In this document: piece by piece, positions 9,152 through 18,748 of the stretch
How positions within the stretch are numbered: position 1 is the first letter of the stretch
Layout of the letters: every line of letters starts with the position of its first letter
NCBI GenBank assembly: GCA_963764305.1
Contig: CAVXSD010000003.1
Span: forward strand, 1-64,000
DNA: 64,000 bases
Direction: 5' to 3'
From: Bog-473 sp963764305
GTDB lineage: Bacteria > Actinomycetota > Acidimicrobiia > Acidimicrobiales > RAAP-2
Made by a program: the position numbers and the translations under genes
The notes under the pieces: model-generated
Told to the model about the DNA's origin: nothing
What the model saw: the letters and a program-made list of their open reading frames with translations, nothing else
Database searches by the model: none

Positions 9152-9367
9152 TCAGTCCCCACCCTCGTACTTGAAAGAAACCTTCACCCTGGCTCGATAC
9201 GCCTTGACCTTCCCATCCTCGAGCTGGAGGTCGAGTTCAGCCACCTCGGCGATCCGAAGGTCACGCAACGACGAGCTGGCCTTTGCCACCGCCGCGCTGG
9301 CGGCCTTCTCCCAGGATTCCCCGCTCGTACCTACGAGTTCTATGACCTTGTACACGCTCTCGGCCAT
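9152..9367 (-). CDS. Dodecin family flavin-binding protein
   Basis: This 71-aa protein has the hallmark dodecin layout. A first strand (VYKVIELVGTS) leads into ESWEKAASAAVAKAS, whose Trp stacks on flavin in the family, and two antiparallel strands follow (AEVAELDLQLEDGKVKAYRA and RVKVSFKYEG). Dodecins form hollow dodecamers that store or buffer flavins or CoA. GAGGAGAGAGGAG lies upstream of the ATG. The gene is a single unit with no partners. Confidence 0.92.
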   Translation of the reverse strand: MAESVYKVIELVGTSGESWEKAASAAVAKASSSLRDLRIAEVAELDLQLEDGKVKAYRARVKVSFKYEGGD

Positions 9368-9591
9368 GACAAGCTCCTCTCTCCTCGATGTTGCTTAGAC
9401 ACTACGCCGACCTGGACGCTGCTTTCACCGGCGTGTCAGCATCCACGTAGCGCCCCGCATTGTCTTCGGCGGATCCGATCAACAAGGTCTCGCGGAGGCT
9501 GATTGGTCCGCTCAAAGCCGGCATTAGGGGGACACGGCTGATCTGACTTGATGCCCCGCTGGGCGGTCCGTAGCGACGAGATCGTGCCCCA

Positions 9592-9861
9592 TCAGGCCTG
9601 TGGCTGGGCAAGATAAAAGGTGCGGCCGCTGACCTTGGCCAGCTTGCTCGCCTCCTTGAAGGTGTCAGTCTTGAACCACTGCATGGCCCGCTCCATGTCA
9701 TCGGTCTTGATGTGGAACAGCGCAGCCTTTGGGTTATCGATGTCCTGGTACGTGGGCCCGTCGGTAATGCCGAAGGCTGCCCGGTTGGAGGCATGCAGGT
9801 AGTGCTGCGCCTTCCACGCCTCGAAGTCATCTGTTTCGATCCTGATCATGATGTCTTGCAT
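9592..9861 (-). CDS. Small hypothetical protein, ferredoxin-like fold
   Basis: This 89-aa protein starts at ATG 9861 behind AGGAGGTG, which is favoured over an upstream GTG. The segments MIRIETDDFEAWKAQH, AALFHIKTDDMERAMQWF and GRTFYLAQPQA suggest a beta-alpha-beta repeat like ABM or EthD proteins. No catalytic site is identified. Confidence 0.55.
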   Translation of the reverse strand: MQDIMIRIETDDFEAWKAQHYLHASNRAAFGITDGPTYQDIDNPKAALFHIKTDDMERAMQWFKTDTFKEASKLAKVSGRTFYLAQPQA

Positions 9862-10037
9862 GGCCCCCACCTCCTGTGGTGTCGCCCTCAGTGGATCGTA
9901 GGCCCAGATCTGTGAATGGCGCAGTCGAGAAAGGTTGCGCTGACGAAGTCACTCGCTGGGGGGCCGAAGATCGGCATGGTTGGCATGCGTCAATGATGAC
10001 CGACCACGGGAACCAGGCATCTAGGCGTGTCCCCAAA

Positions 10038-10065
10038 GGTGCCGAACTGCCCCACCGTCCCGGCG
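10038..10065. repeat. Left half of a dispersed repeat split by IS110 copy 2 (R3)
   Basis: GGTGCCGAACTGCCCCACC followed by GTCCCGGCG matches the left half of R2. The matching right half, TTCGGGGACA, resumes at 11529, directly after the far end of the IS110 element. The element therefore inserted at the CCGGCG core. Confidence 0.75.
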
Positions 10066-11528
10066 ACGCTCCTATCAGTTGTCAAGCCCCTTTTGCGACG
10101 CTCGGAATGCAGACAGCGGGCAGAACAGTGATGAGTCACTCGGTGAGGACATGCTCTTATCAGGCCACGCGTCAGCAGAGAGGTGGTCCCGGGCCGTGGG
10201 TCGGCGAGTCGCCGGAAAGTCAGCCCCAGAGGGCGACAGTTAGGGGATGAGCCAGACCCACGGCCCTGGGTTCAGCCGCGAGGCAGATAGCGGTAGAGCT
10301 CGCGGGCGACGTAGCGCTTGAGGAGTCGGATGACATCTCGCTTGGAGCGTCCCTCCTTCACCTTGCGTTCGAAGTAAGCGGTGGTCTCAGGGTCGTGGGC
10401 GATGCGGACCATGACGATGCGCCAGAGCGCGCCGTTCGCCTGACGGTCGCCACCCCGGTCGAGTCGATAACGGCCCGTGCTCTTGCCCGACGACGCCGGG
10501 ATGGGCGCGACCCCGCACAGATGGGCCCAGGCGGCTTCTGAATGGAGGCGCTCGGGGTTGTCCCCGGCACTGACCAAGAGGGCGGCTGCCGTGTCAGGCC
10601 CGACCCCAAAGCGTGAGAGCAGCTCGGGTGCTGCTGCCTTCAACGGTTTCTCGATCCTCTCGTCGAGTTCAGCGATCTCGTCCTCGAGGCCTTGAATCCG
10701 ACGGGCCAGCGAACACAGCGATGCCTTGTGGGCCGCCATCACGAGATCTCCCGAGCGCGACGGCCGCAGCCTCGCCGCCTCGGCGACCAGCGCCGTCACG
10801 GTCAAGCCCCTCAGGCGAGAGCGCAGCTGGTCCGGAGCCGTGATCACGAGATGGCGCATCTGGGTCAACGCCTTGACCCGGGCCTGGCGAGCGGAACGCT
10901 TGGCGACGACGAGGACTCGGATGGCCTCGATGGCCCCGTCCCTGGACTTCGAAACGCTCTTCGCCCGGCCACCGAGGGCGGCTCGAGCCGCGTCGACGGC
11001 ATCGAGGGGATCGGACTTGCCGCTGCGTCGGCGCTCCGCCCGGTTGGGGCGGTCGACCTCGATCACCTCGACATCTGCTCGGCGCAGGAACCGGGCCAGG
11101 CCCGCTCCATAGGAGCCCGTGCCTTCCACCCCGACCTTGGTGAGCGCACCGAATCCCTCGAGCCAGTTGAGCAACGCCTTGTAGCCGGCCGAGTCGGTGT
11201 CGAAGCGCTCCGTGCCGAGCAGTGCTCCGAGCGGATCGAGGGCGGCGGCGACATGGACGTCGAGGTGAGTGTCGACGCCACCGGTGACACCCCGCGGAGC
11301 TTCTACGATGGTCATGGTCATCCCTTCTCTAAACGGTGTTAGGGATGGCACGGCCGTTCCGGATCGGAGCGACGGGCGGTCCAGGTTGTTCGTGCAACCC
11401 GGACCAATCACCCTTTCTCGGAGACGGGACGTGCCGCTGTCAATGTGCGAGACGAGCTGAACCCGCTCGCACTCTCGAAACTATTGAGGCCCAGTGACTC
11501 AGTGGTGGACCCTCACCCATTGTCACTG
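10060..11528 (-). mobile_element. IS110-family element, copy 2 (intact)
   Basis: This is the 1469-bp inverted counterpart of 3758-5225. It holds the intact transposase and a non-coding leader of about 210 bp at 11322-11528. In IS110-group elements such a leader encodes the bridge RNA. The target repeat is split cleanly and no target duplication is seen beyond the CCGGCG core. Confidence 0.9.
10272..11315 (-). CDS. IS110-family transposase, intact
   Basis: This 347-aa DEDD recombinase has an N-terminal RuvC-like domain with VDTHLDVHVAA, VGVEGTGSYGAG and KSDPLDAVDAAR. A coiled helical region (QGLEDEIAELDERIEK) and the Transposase_20 domain (GVGPDTAAALLVSAGD, then WAHLCGVAPIPASSGKSTG) follow. 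ATG 11315 is chosen because AGAGAAGGG is well spaced from it. An adjacent in-frame ATG at 11321 is also possible. It is the likely source of activity for both copies. Confidence 0.93.
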   Translation of the reverse strand: MTIVEAPRGVTGGVDTHLDVHVAAALDPLGALLGTERFDTDSAGYKALLNWLEGFGALTKVGVEGTGSYGAGLARFLRRADVEVIEVDRPNRAERRRSGKSDPLDAVDAARAALGGRAKSVSKSRDGAIEAIRVLVVAKRSARQARVKALTQMRHLVITAPDQLRSRLRGLTVTALVAEAARLRPSRSGDLVMAAHKASLCSLARRIQGLEDEIAELDERIEKPLKAAAPELLSRFGVGPDTAAALLVSAGDNPERLHSEAAWAHLCGVAPIPASSGKSTGRYRLDRGGDRQANGALWRIVMVRIAHDPETTAYFERKVKEGRSKRDVIRLLKRYVARELYRYLPRG

Positions 11529-11837
11529 TTCGGGGACATTTAGCGTTGGTTCCGGGCATCCACCAATTTGGCGGAAGCCCTTCGTAGGGTGCGTCGGGTC
11601 GGTTCTTCTGGCTTGACTGAACTGGGGACCGGAGCGGGCGAGAGCTCGACTCCATGACGGTGATCGTCGACCAGACGAGCCTCCCGACGCACGTGCATCC
11701 CTTTTCTGGAACTCGGTGGCCGATCATGGAGTCGGACCCCTGCTTCTCGAATGTCTGGATGGTCACACCCCTGCGGAACGTGCACCGGTCGACGAAGGAG
11801 AGCCGACTGATCAGCCATCCAGCGAAAGGACCATGCC
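11529..11837. other. Non-coding leader between two IS110 elements
   Basis: This 309-bp gap begins with TTCGGGGACA, the right half of the interrupted repeat, and ends at the AAAGGA ribosome site of the next IS110-type gene. No protein gene is supported. By analogy with IS110 elements it may include the left end and a bridge RNA gene of the downstream element. Confidence 0.5.
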
Positions 11838-13242
11838 ATGAATGAAGTGAGGTTGGGCATCGACGTCGCCTGTCGGGCCGACCATCGGGCCAGTCTGGCC
11901 GACGAGCGAGGTGAGTTCATCTGGTCGTCGTGGAAGTTCCGCACGACGACCACTGACCTCGAGCGCCTGTGGGCGAAGATCCCCGCCGGTGCCTCGGTGA
12001 CGGTGATCCTCGAGCCCACCCGCAACGCCTGGGTGCCCCTGTCGGCGTGGCTCCAAGCACGGGGCGCCACGGTGATCTTGGTGCCACCCGAGCAGTCGGC
12101 CGACCTGCGGGACTACTACAACAAGCACACCAAGACCGACCGGTTGGACTCACGGGTGCTGGCCCGTTTGCCGTTGCTGCACCCCGAGGGCCTGCGGGGT
12201 ATCGACAACCTCGGCCCGGCTCAATCACTGCGCCGAGCCGTCCGTCACCGCTCCAGCCTGGTCAAGCGCCGCACCGCCGCCAGCCTGCGCCTCGATGCAC
12301 TCGTCGAGCTGTTGGGACCGGGATGGGCCGATTCGCTCGGATCGGCCACCGCCTCGAAGACCGCCCTGGTCATCTTGGAGAACTACGCCGATCCACGTGC
12401 GCTCAAGCGTCTCGGGCGTGCTCGGCTCGCCGCGCTGTTGATCCGCTCGAGCGCGGGACTCTGGCGCGAAGACAAGGCCGACGAGCTCTTGGCCATGGCG
12501 AACGAGACCCTTGCCCTGTGGTCAGCGGGGGCATCGACTTCACCGAGTTGGCCCACGACGTCGCCTCAGAAGTCCGGGTGCTTCGCCGCCTCGACGACGA
12601 GATCACCGCCGCCGACAAGCGGATCGCCGTTCTCTATGACGAGGCCGACCCTAAAGGCATCGTCCGCTCGGCGCCGGGGCTCGGGCCCGTCCTCTCGGCC
12701 GCCATCTTGGGGAACGCGGGCGACTTCAACCGCTTCGCCAACCTGGCCGGCGTCCGCTCCTTCACTGGCTTTGTGCCCAAGATCGACCAGTCCGGACTGG
12801 TGGCCGGACACAAGGGCATCACCAAGGCGGGTGACGCCGGCCTACGCCAGGCCCTCTACCTGGCAGCTGATCACGCTCGCCACATCGACCCGACCCTTGC
12901 CCACCGCTACTACCGACTCGTCATGGTCGAGGGCAAGCATCACAACTCAGCATTGTGCTCGGTCTCGGCGGTCCTCATCACCCGGATCGCCGCCTGCTGG
13001 CGCAAGGGAGAGCTCTACCAACTAGAGATGAAAACGGCGAAGCGATCACCGAGGCCGAAGGCAAGGCGGTCTGCACCGACCGCTTCAAGATCGACCCCAC
13101 AGTCCGAGCGGCCCGTCGTCGCAACACCCCAGCCAAAGTCCTCAAGCACAGGGCGGCGGGTCGAGGCAGAAAGGAGTCGGCCCAAAAGGTCGCTCCGGCC
13201 ACCGACCCGCCACGAAGAGAAGTTAGCGAAAATGTCGCTTGA
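11838..13242 (+). pseudogene. IS110-family transposase, second type, with two frameshifts
   Basis: The gene starts at ATG 11838. The DEDD domain includes LGIDVACRADHRASLADE, VILEPTRNAW and KTDRLDSRVLARL. A missing G in the run at 12527-12531 shifts the frame, and the product then continues with IDFTELAHDVASEVRVLRRL and SAPGLGPVLSAAILGNAGDF. A second one-base loss near 13025 shifts it again into RDENGEAITEAEGKAV and a basic tail ending near 13242. The sequence is unlike the other two IS110 types here. Either the gene is decayed or the assembly has errors. Confidence 0.8.
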
Positions 13243-13392
13243 AGGGCTTGACTGCCGTTAGGAACTCACCCCTGGGCGATGTGCTGCTCGCTGATCGGAG
13301 AGACTTTCTGTCCCGGTTGAGGTTACTAGTGCGGTAACGCCTTCTTGATTCGAGAAACTCACTGCATTGTCCGTACTCTCCGAGCAAGTCAT

Positions 13393-14820
13393 TTACAGCT
13401 CGATGTCCGCATAGAGGTGGTGGCGGTCGAGCAAACTGAAACACCGGTCTTCGCAGACTTGGGCGATGTGGGGATCGATCTCGTACTTCGCTTTGGCTGT
13501 GGACGTCGCCGGTGTCGTGGCTCTCAAGGCAGTGACTATGACGTCGGCGACTTCGTCGATCTCGTCTGGCCTAAATCCCAGCGTGGTCAGCGCCGGTGTG
13601 CCAAGTCGAATTCCCGAGGTGTACCAGGCGCCGTTGGCGTCACCTGGCAATAAGTTGCGATTGGTGACCACGCCTGCGTCAATCAGGGCGGCCTCAGCTT
13701 GACGGCCGGTGAGTCCGAAGCTGGAAGCCACGTCCAAGAGCACAAGGTGGTTGTCAGTCCCCCCAGTGACGAGCCGTGCACCCCGCCGTATCAGACCTTC
13801 CGCCAGAGCACGTGCATTCTCTACGATGTGGACGGCATAGGCAGCGAACGAGGGCTGGCGAGCCTCAGACAAAGCAACGGCCTTGGCAGCCATCATGTGG
13901 GGCAGCGGGCCACCGAGGACCATCGGGCATCCTTTGTCTACATAGGGTGCATATTCCTCGGTGCAGAGGACTAGTCCACCCCGAGGTCCGCGCAGTGACT
14001 TGTGGGTGGTGGAGGTCACGACATCGGCGTGGGGCACCGGATCGAGGTCACCGACCAGCACTTTCCCGGCCACCAGCCCAGCGAAGTGGGCCATGTCGAC
14101 CATGAAAGTAGCCCCGACGTCGTGGGCGATCTCAGCCAAGATGGCAAAATTGGGGTTCCGGGGGTAGGCCGAGTACCCCGCCACGAGCACCAGCGGACGG
14201 AACTCTCTCACCTGGGCCGCTATGGCGCCGTAGTCGAGGAGTCCGGAGGCGGAATCGACCCCGTAGCTAGCCTGGTCAAAGAGCTTCCCGGAAATATTGG
14301 GTCGGAACCCATGGGTGAGGTGCCCCCCGGCGTCGAGAGCCATGCCCATCATGCGCTGGGAGTGCAGTTCGTTGCGCAGTTGATCCCAGCTCACGGTGTC
14401 AAGGTCGTTCACGTGAGCCGCCCCAGCCTCGTTGAGGAATGGTTGCTCGACTCGGTGGGCAAGGATGGCCCAGTAAGCGACCAGGTTGGCGTCGATCCCC
14501 GAATGAGGCTGGACATAGGCGTGATCGGCGCCGAACAGTGCTTTGGCGTGGTCGGTAGCCAATGTCTCGATCCGGTCAACCATCTCGCATCCGGCATAAA
14601 ACCGATGGCCCGGTGTGCCCTCGGCATACTTGTCCGACAGCCAGTTGCCCATGGCCAGCAGCACGGCCGGTGAGGCGTAGTTCTCTGAAGCGATGAGCTT
14701 CAGTTGACGCCGTTGGGACTCCAGCTCACCGACGATGGCCGCTGCCACATCTGGTTCGGCGGCAGAGATCACCTCCAACGCCGATCGATAGGCACTCGCT
14801 ACGACTGGTTCGGGCACCAC
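13393..14820 (-). CDS. glyA: Serine hydroxymethyltransferase
   Basis: This 475-aa PLP enzyme interconverts serine and glycine with tetrahydrofolate. Residues seen include LIASENYASPAV, KYAEGTPGHRFYAGCE, the PLP-lysine motif VTSTTHKSLRGPRGG and GIRLGTPALTTLGF near the end. It is longer than the roughly 420-aa classical enzymes. The extra length appears to lie in the middle (HVNDLDTVSWDQLRNELHS) and at the C-terminus (KYEIDPHIAQVCEDR). The start is GTG 14820 behind AAGGAG. It stands alone between IS elements, so it could be a second glyA acquired by transfer. Confidence 0.93.
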   Translation of the reverse strand: MVPEPVVASAYRSALEVISAAEPDVAAAIVGELESQRRQLKLIASENYASPAVLLAMGNWLSDKYAEGTPGHRFYAGCEMVDRIETLATDHAKALFGADHAYVQPHSGIDANLVAYWAILAHRVEQPFLNEAGAAHVNDLDTVSWDQLRNELHSQRMMGMALDAGGHLTHGFRPNISGKLFDQASYGVDSASGLLDYGAIAAQVREFRPLVLVAGYSAYPRNPNFAILAEIAHDVGATFMVDMAHFAGLVAGKVLVGDLDPVPHADVVTSTTHKSLRGPRGGLVLCTEEYAPYVDKGCPMVLGGPLPHMMAAKAVALSEARQPSFAAYAVHIVENARALAEGLIRRGARLVTGGTDNHLVLLDVASSFGLTGRQAEAALIDAGVVTNRNLLPGDANGAWYTSGIRLGTPALTTLGFRPDEIDEVADVIVTALRATTPATSTAKAKYEIDPHIAQVCEDRCFSLLDRHHLYADIEL

Positions 14821-15193
14821 GCGCTCCTTCGGACGACATCGAGTCTTCGCCCAGGCGCACGGCTATATCCGGCAGGCTGCCGGCGGGTCGGTCCCCGGTG
14901 GTACTCCACCCAGACGCCAGTAACGACCCGCTCCAACGATAGCCCCAACAAGCTGCGGAGAGGTATGGACCTGATCGAAGGATGACTCGGAGGCGCCCGG
15001 CGAAGGATCGGCCCGCAGGCCTCCACTCAGGGCTCTGAAATGCCCCCTACCGCGCGGCCCATATCCAAGTGAGGCATGCCTTCGATGTGCCGGAGTGTGA
15101 CACCCACCCGGCATCGTACGGGGACTCACCCCAGGCCGGGCCGGTGCAATCTGAATAGCATCAGAGATCTGCTGCTCGTGAGACGGGAGCGAT
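14821..15193. other. Intergenic region with dispersed repeat R4
   Basis: No gene is seen in these 373 bases between glyA and the BASS gene, which are divergent. It should hold both promoters. The palindrome-like repeat R4 lies at 15087-15130. Confidence 0.5.
15087..15130. repeat. Dispersed repeat, copy R4 (diverged)
   Basis: The segment reads TGCCGGAGTGTGACACCC, then ACCCGGCATCGTACGGGGAC and TCACC. It keeps the order and centre of R1-R3 with substitutions and is the most diverged copy. Confidence 0.55.
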
Positions 15194-15488
15194 ATGTCAA
15201 CTCAGTCCAGTTCGAGCATGCTGATCAACGGGTTTGGGTTGCTCTTCGTGATCTTGAATGCGTTCGGTCTAGGCCTCAGGCTTGAGGTCGGCAAGCAATT
15301 AGCTCAGGCCCTTGCCCATTGGAAGATTGCCGTATGGGCGTTGGTGACTAACTTCGTCGTAATCCCGCTCCTGTTCATTGGCTATCTGCTGACGGTGGCG
15401 TCGTCAATTCCCGGAGAGATCAAAGTCGGGTTCTGTGTCGCAGCCCTGTGTGCAGGTATGCCTTTCGCTCCGATCCTCGCGAACTTAG

Positions 15489-17112
15489 CCCTGATCCACC
15501 GATCGGCCCCGGTGCGACGGCTTCTGCCAGCGATGTGTAACTCTCCTGTCTGTGCCGTGCGGTGGTCAGTGGCTGTGACGTGTTCAGGGACGCGTTGAAC
15601 CAGAGCTTCTTGTGATCGGCGATCTGCACTGGCGGCCGCAGGGTGCTCGGGCCACGTCGACACGAACGGTCAGGTCACGAGCAAGACGTTGCGGTGCCAG
15701 GTGAGCGCAGCGACGAAGCGCTCCGCCCATGGCCAACGGGCCGGCAGGTGCAAGGTGACGCGTCGGGCTGAGCGCGTGAGTCGTCCCGGGAGGCTCAAGT
15801 AGCGGCGGCGAAGGGTTTCGGTGGTGATGAGGGTGTCGCCGAGTCCGAGCCTGGTGCTGAAGCGGGCCAGATTGTGAGCCATGACGTTGAGAGCCAACCA
15901 CGCGGCGTTGGCACCGAAGCGCCCCGACGGCAGATGGTTCAGACCGACACCGTATTTCAGGTCACGGATGGTGTTCTCGATCTCGGCATGGCGGCGGTGG
16001 TCGGCCTCGAGCTCGACCATCTCGCCTTCTCGGTCGGTGACAAATGCGTGGTAGGTGAACTCGACGAATAGCGCCAGCTGGCTGCCCGGTGTGGGCCGCA
16101 CCCGGCGCACGATGAGCCGACACGGCTGGCCCTTGGTGCCGAAGGGCTGGTAGGTGGTCTCGGCCACGTCGGCTCCGTCGAGGAAGTAGGAGATGGCGAC
16201 CCAGGCGGACTCGTCGATGCCGGCGATGGCCGTTTTCACGCCGCCTTTGTGGAGTTTGGCCGTGATGGAGAAGGACACGTTGGCCCGGCGGCAGGAGTCG
16301 ACGACGGTCCGGCTATAGAAGCCCGAGTCGGCCCGCAGGACGATCGGCCCGCTGGCACCCGCCCTCCGCACCCGAGCGAACGTCTCGGTGAGGAAGCTGG
16401 CCGCACCCCGACCCGAGTGGGCATTGCCACCGCGCAGGCGGACGTGCAGGACGTCTCGGGTCCCGGCCGCCACGGCGTAGAGAGGGTTATAGCCCCGGAC
16501 GTGGTTGTAGGTGAAGTGAGTCCCGCCCTCTTTGGCCAAGCCGTAGGTCTCGTGGATGGAGGAGTCGACATCGATGGTGAACGGCTCCTCGCCCGGACCC
16601 GCCCCGGCGGCCCAGGCCCGTGTCAACAGGTCGCCGGCCACCGCGTCCAGCTGACGAGCATGCCCCCAGGTGAAACTGCGCAGGAACGTTCCGAGCGTCG
16701 ACGGCGCCAACACGACGTGGCCAAGCACCGCTTGGGTGTCGCCCGCCCGCAGGGCATCGGCATCGTCGATCGAGTCGCCGCCGGCCAGCGCCGAGTGGAC
16801 GAGGGTCATGGCCTTGTGGCCGACATTGGCCCGTCCCGCCGCATCGCCGAGATCGACGTGTTCGTCGAAGAGCTGCCGCAGTCCCAAATGCTGGGCCAAT
16901 GTCGCCGGCAGCATCAAGCCAGCATTGGCCACCAGACGCTCGTCGTCGAAGGTCACGTCGAGACGGTCGAGACTGTGGCAAGATACGCGCATCGAAATAG
17001 TGCCTTCCCGTAGGGGATGTGGTCGTTGTGGTAACCACCATTTTCCCTTGCAGGAAGGCACTTTTCGCGGATGCGCGACCGCGATCAGACTCTATTCGTC
17101 GGTGGATCAGGG
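15489..17112 (-). mobile_element. IS1380-family insertion sequence
   Basis: Perfect 14-bp inverted repeats, CCCTGATCCACCGA, lie at 15489-15502 and (reversed) at 17099-17112. They are flanked by a 5-bp target duplication, CTTAG, at 15484-15488 and 17113-17117. The element is 1624 bp long and carries one transposase gene. Intact ends and a clean duplication indicate recent insertion. Confidence 0.95.
15670..16992 (-). CDS. IS1380-family DDE transposase
   Basis: This 440-aa transposase contains the Asp region EEPFTIDVDSSIHETYG, the second Asp in IVLRADSGFYSR, and the Y2-type segment with HAEIENTIRDLKYGVGLNHL holding the catalytic Glu. The start is ATG 16992 (MRVSCHSLDRLDV) with GGAAGG upstream. 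The frame is intact and full length for the family. Confidence 0.93.
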   Translation of the reverse strand: MRVSCHSLDRLDVTFDDERLVANAGLMLPATLAQHLGLRQLFDEHVDLGDAAGRANVGHKAMTLVHSALAGGDSIDDADALRAGDTQAVLGHVVLAPSTLGTFLRSFTWGHARQLDAVAGDLLTRAWAAGAGPGEEPFTIDVDSSIHETYGLAKEGGTHFTYNHVRGYNPLYAVAAGTRDVLHVRLRGGNAHSGRGAASFLTETFARVRRAGASGPIVLRADSGFYSRTVVDSCRRANVSFSITAKLHKGGVKTAIAGIDESAWVAISYFLDGADVAETTYQPFGTKGQPCRLIVRRVRPTPGSQLALFVEFTYHAFVTDREGEMVELEADHRRHAEIENTIRDLKYGVGLNHLPSGRFGANAAWLALNVMAHNLARFSTRLGLGDTLITTETLRRRYLSLPGRLTRSARRVTLHLPARWPWAERFVAALTWHRNVLLVT

Positions 17113-17759
17113 CTTAGCCAAAGCGGATGTCGGCGTCGCCACCAGGCTGTTAGTGGTCTTGACTGTCGCGACCATCATCGCCCTCCCGATAGGACTGCCC
17201 CCCGCCGTCCATGCGGTTGACTCAAGTCTGACGATCTCTGCGTGGAGTGTTGCTTGGCCACTGTTGCTCTTCTTGCTCCTGCCGCTGTTCCTCGGGTGCG
17301 TCTTCAGGGTCTGGTGGCCCGACCTAGAGCCGCCATCACAACAGTGGGTTGTCCGAATTTCGATCCTGTGTCTGCTCTTCAATCTCAACTTCACGCTGTT
17401 TGCGTATTGGAGTCTGTTCGTGAAGGAATGGGGCACGTATAGCTACATCGCTGCCATTGCCGGACCATTCATCGGCCTCGGGTGTGCTTACCTGCTCGTT
17501 TCCGGCCTTCGAGTCAAAGACGTGGGGATCAGGCACACGACCGAGGTGACCACGGCGGTACGCAACATCGCCCCGATGCTCCTAATGATGATCTTCCCCT
17601 TTAGGGCCGATCCACTGGTCACGGTTTCGATCACGATCCTCAATACCATTGGCATCGTGACGGTTCTACTATTCGTTCTCATGTGGAGGCGCGCAGTCTC
17701 ACCGTCGGACCCTCACGCATCGACTGGCCAGCAAGCAATGACGTAGCGATCCGCACGGG

Positions 17760-18089
17760 CTATTTCGACGCCTCAGATAGGGCGACACGAGGATGACTAC
17801 TTCGTGCTTGGATTACAGCCGCCGCAACGTCATTGCGCTCCAAGTCGCCGAGGGTACAAAGCCCTCCGGACTCACCATGTCCACGAGCATCGTAAGAAAG
17901 AACGTCGAGGGATCTAGCCCGGATGCACTCGGCCAGCCCGACGACGTGTGGGTGATCCTTCGTCGAGGACAAACCGTGCACGAGGATGACAATGGCCCGA
18001 GGTTCACCGTCGAACGACCAGGAGCGGGTCGCGAGCTCCACACCGTCACTTGTCAGCAGCCGCGAGCCCTCGATGGGCATTTCGGACAT
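17760..18089 (-). pseudogene. Truncated alpha/beta hydrolase
   Basis: A clear hydrolase N-terminus runs from ATG 18089, behind AGGGAG. It includes AIVILVHGLSSTKDHPH (oxyanion HG motif) and VLSYDARGHGESGG. It stops after about 109 aa, before the nucleophile GxSxG, and ends in the unrelated SHPRVALSEASK. The catalytic Ser, Asp and His are missing. It is a decayed fragment abutting the 3' end of the split BASS gene. Confidence 0.75.
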
Positions 18090-18748
18090 CTCGCTCCCTA
18101 GGGTCGACCAAAGAGGCGTCGAGCCTGCACGCGGTGATGGCTTCACCAGCCGACCTGCCCAAACGGGGCGTCTCCATTGATCACCTTAGGGCGATCTGGC
18201 CCAAGTGGAATCGGGCGTCTAGATCAACAGTCTCCTCACCGTCGCCCGACAACTCAGTGGCATCGCCTACAGCTGGCCCCGCGCGCAGGTTCCATGACAC
18301 CTAGTCCCGGCAATCTACGGGCAGCCTGCAGGTGGCAATGTGCAGGTGCTGATACGCGAGCCCTGCGTCAACGAAGGTGGTGTCCTCAACTGGTTGACAT
18401 CGCCGCTGAAGACCTCCGTAGCGTCGAGAAGATGCTCGGTTAGTCCGAACGGGCGGTGGCCAGGTGACTCACCGGCACGAATACTGGTTCGATACGGGTG
18501 GTTTCGATGAACTGGAGTCCTGGGACTCGACAGGACTGAGAACCAGGTCAGAAGAGTCGGCCGACACCGATCGGATTTGCCGCCACTGAGAGGCAGCTTC
18601 TCGGCCCCATGCCGGGCCCCTATCGGCCGGACTGTCCCACCCTCGCTGCGAAGTAGGGCCGCGGTATCGGAACTTCCCGCTTGGGTTGCCGCCTAGGCAG
18701 AGAGCGGCAGCCTTCGGTTGGGTGACCCGCCCCATAGAGTATTCCCCG
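18090..18748. other. Gene-poor interval
   Basis: No supported gene is visible in about 660 bases. Short frames lack ribosome sites and family signatures. One frame ends QLVDIAAEDLRSVEKMLG at 18443, which might be the tail of a lost gene. No clear repeats or terminators were found. Confidence 0.4.

Larger units (their letters stand above)
15194..17746 (+). pseudogene. BASS-family (bile acid:Na+ symporter) transporter split by IS1380
   Basis: The 5' part (15194-15488) encodes membrane segments such as GFGLLFVILNAFGLGLRLEV and CVAALCAGMPFAPILANLA. The 3' part (17118-17746) continues KADVGVATRLLVVLTVATI through several helices to a stop at 17746. Removing the IS and one 5-bp duplication restores an uninterrupted frame of 307 aa, reading ILANLAKADVGVATRLL across the join. 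The family couples Na+ to organic anion import through 9-10 helices. A GGGAG ribosome site precedes the ATG. Confidence 0.9.

Noticed and set aside
8471..15130. CRISPR array
   Set aside because: Copies are far apart, irregularly spaced and partly diverged, with no cas genes nearby.
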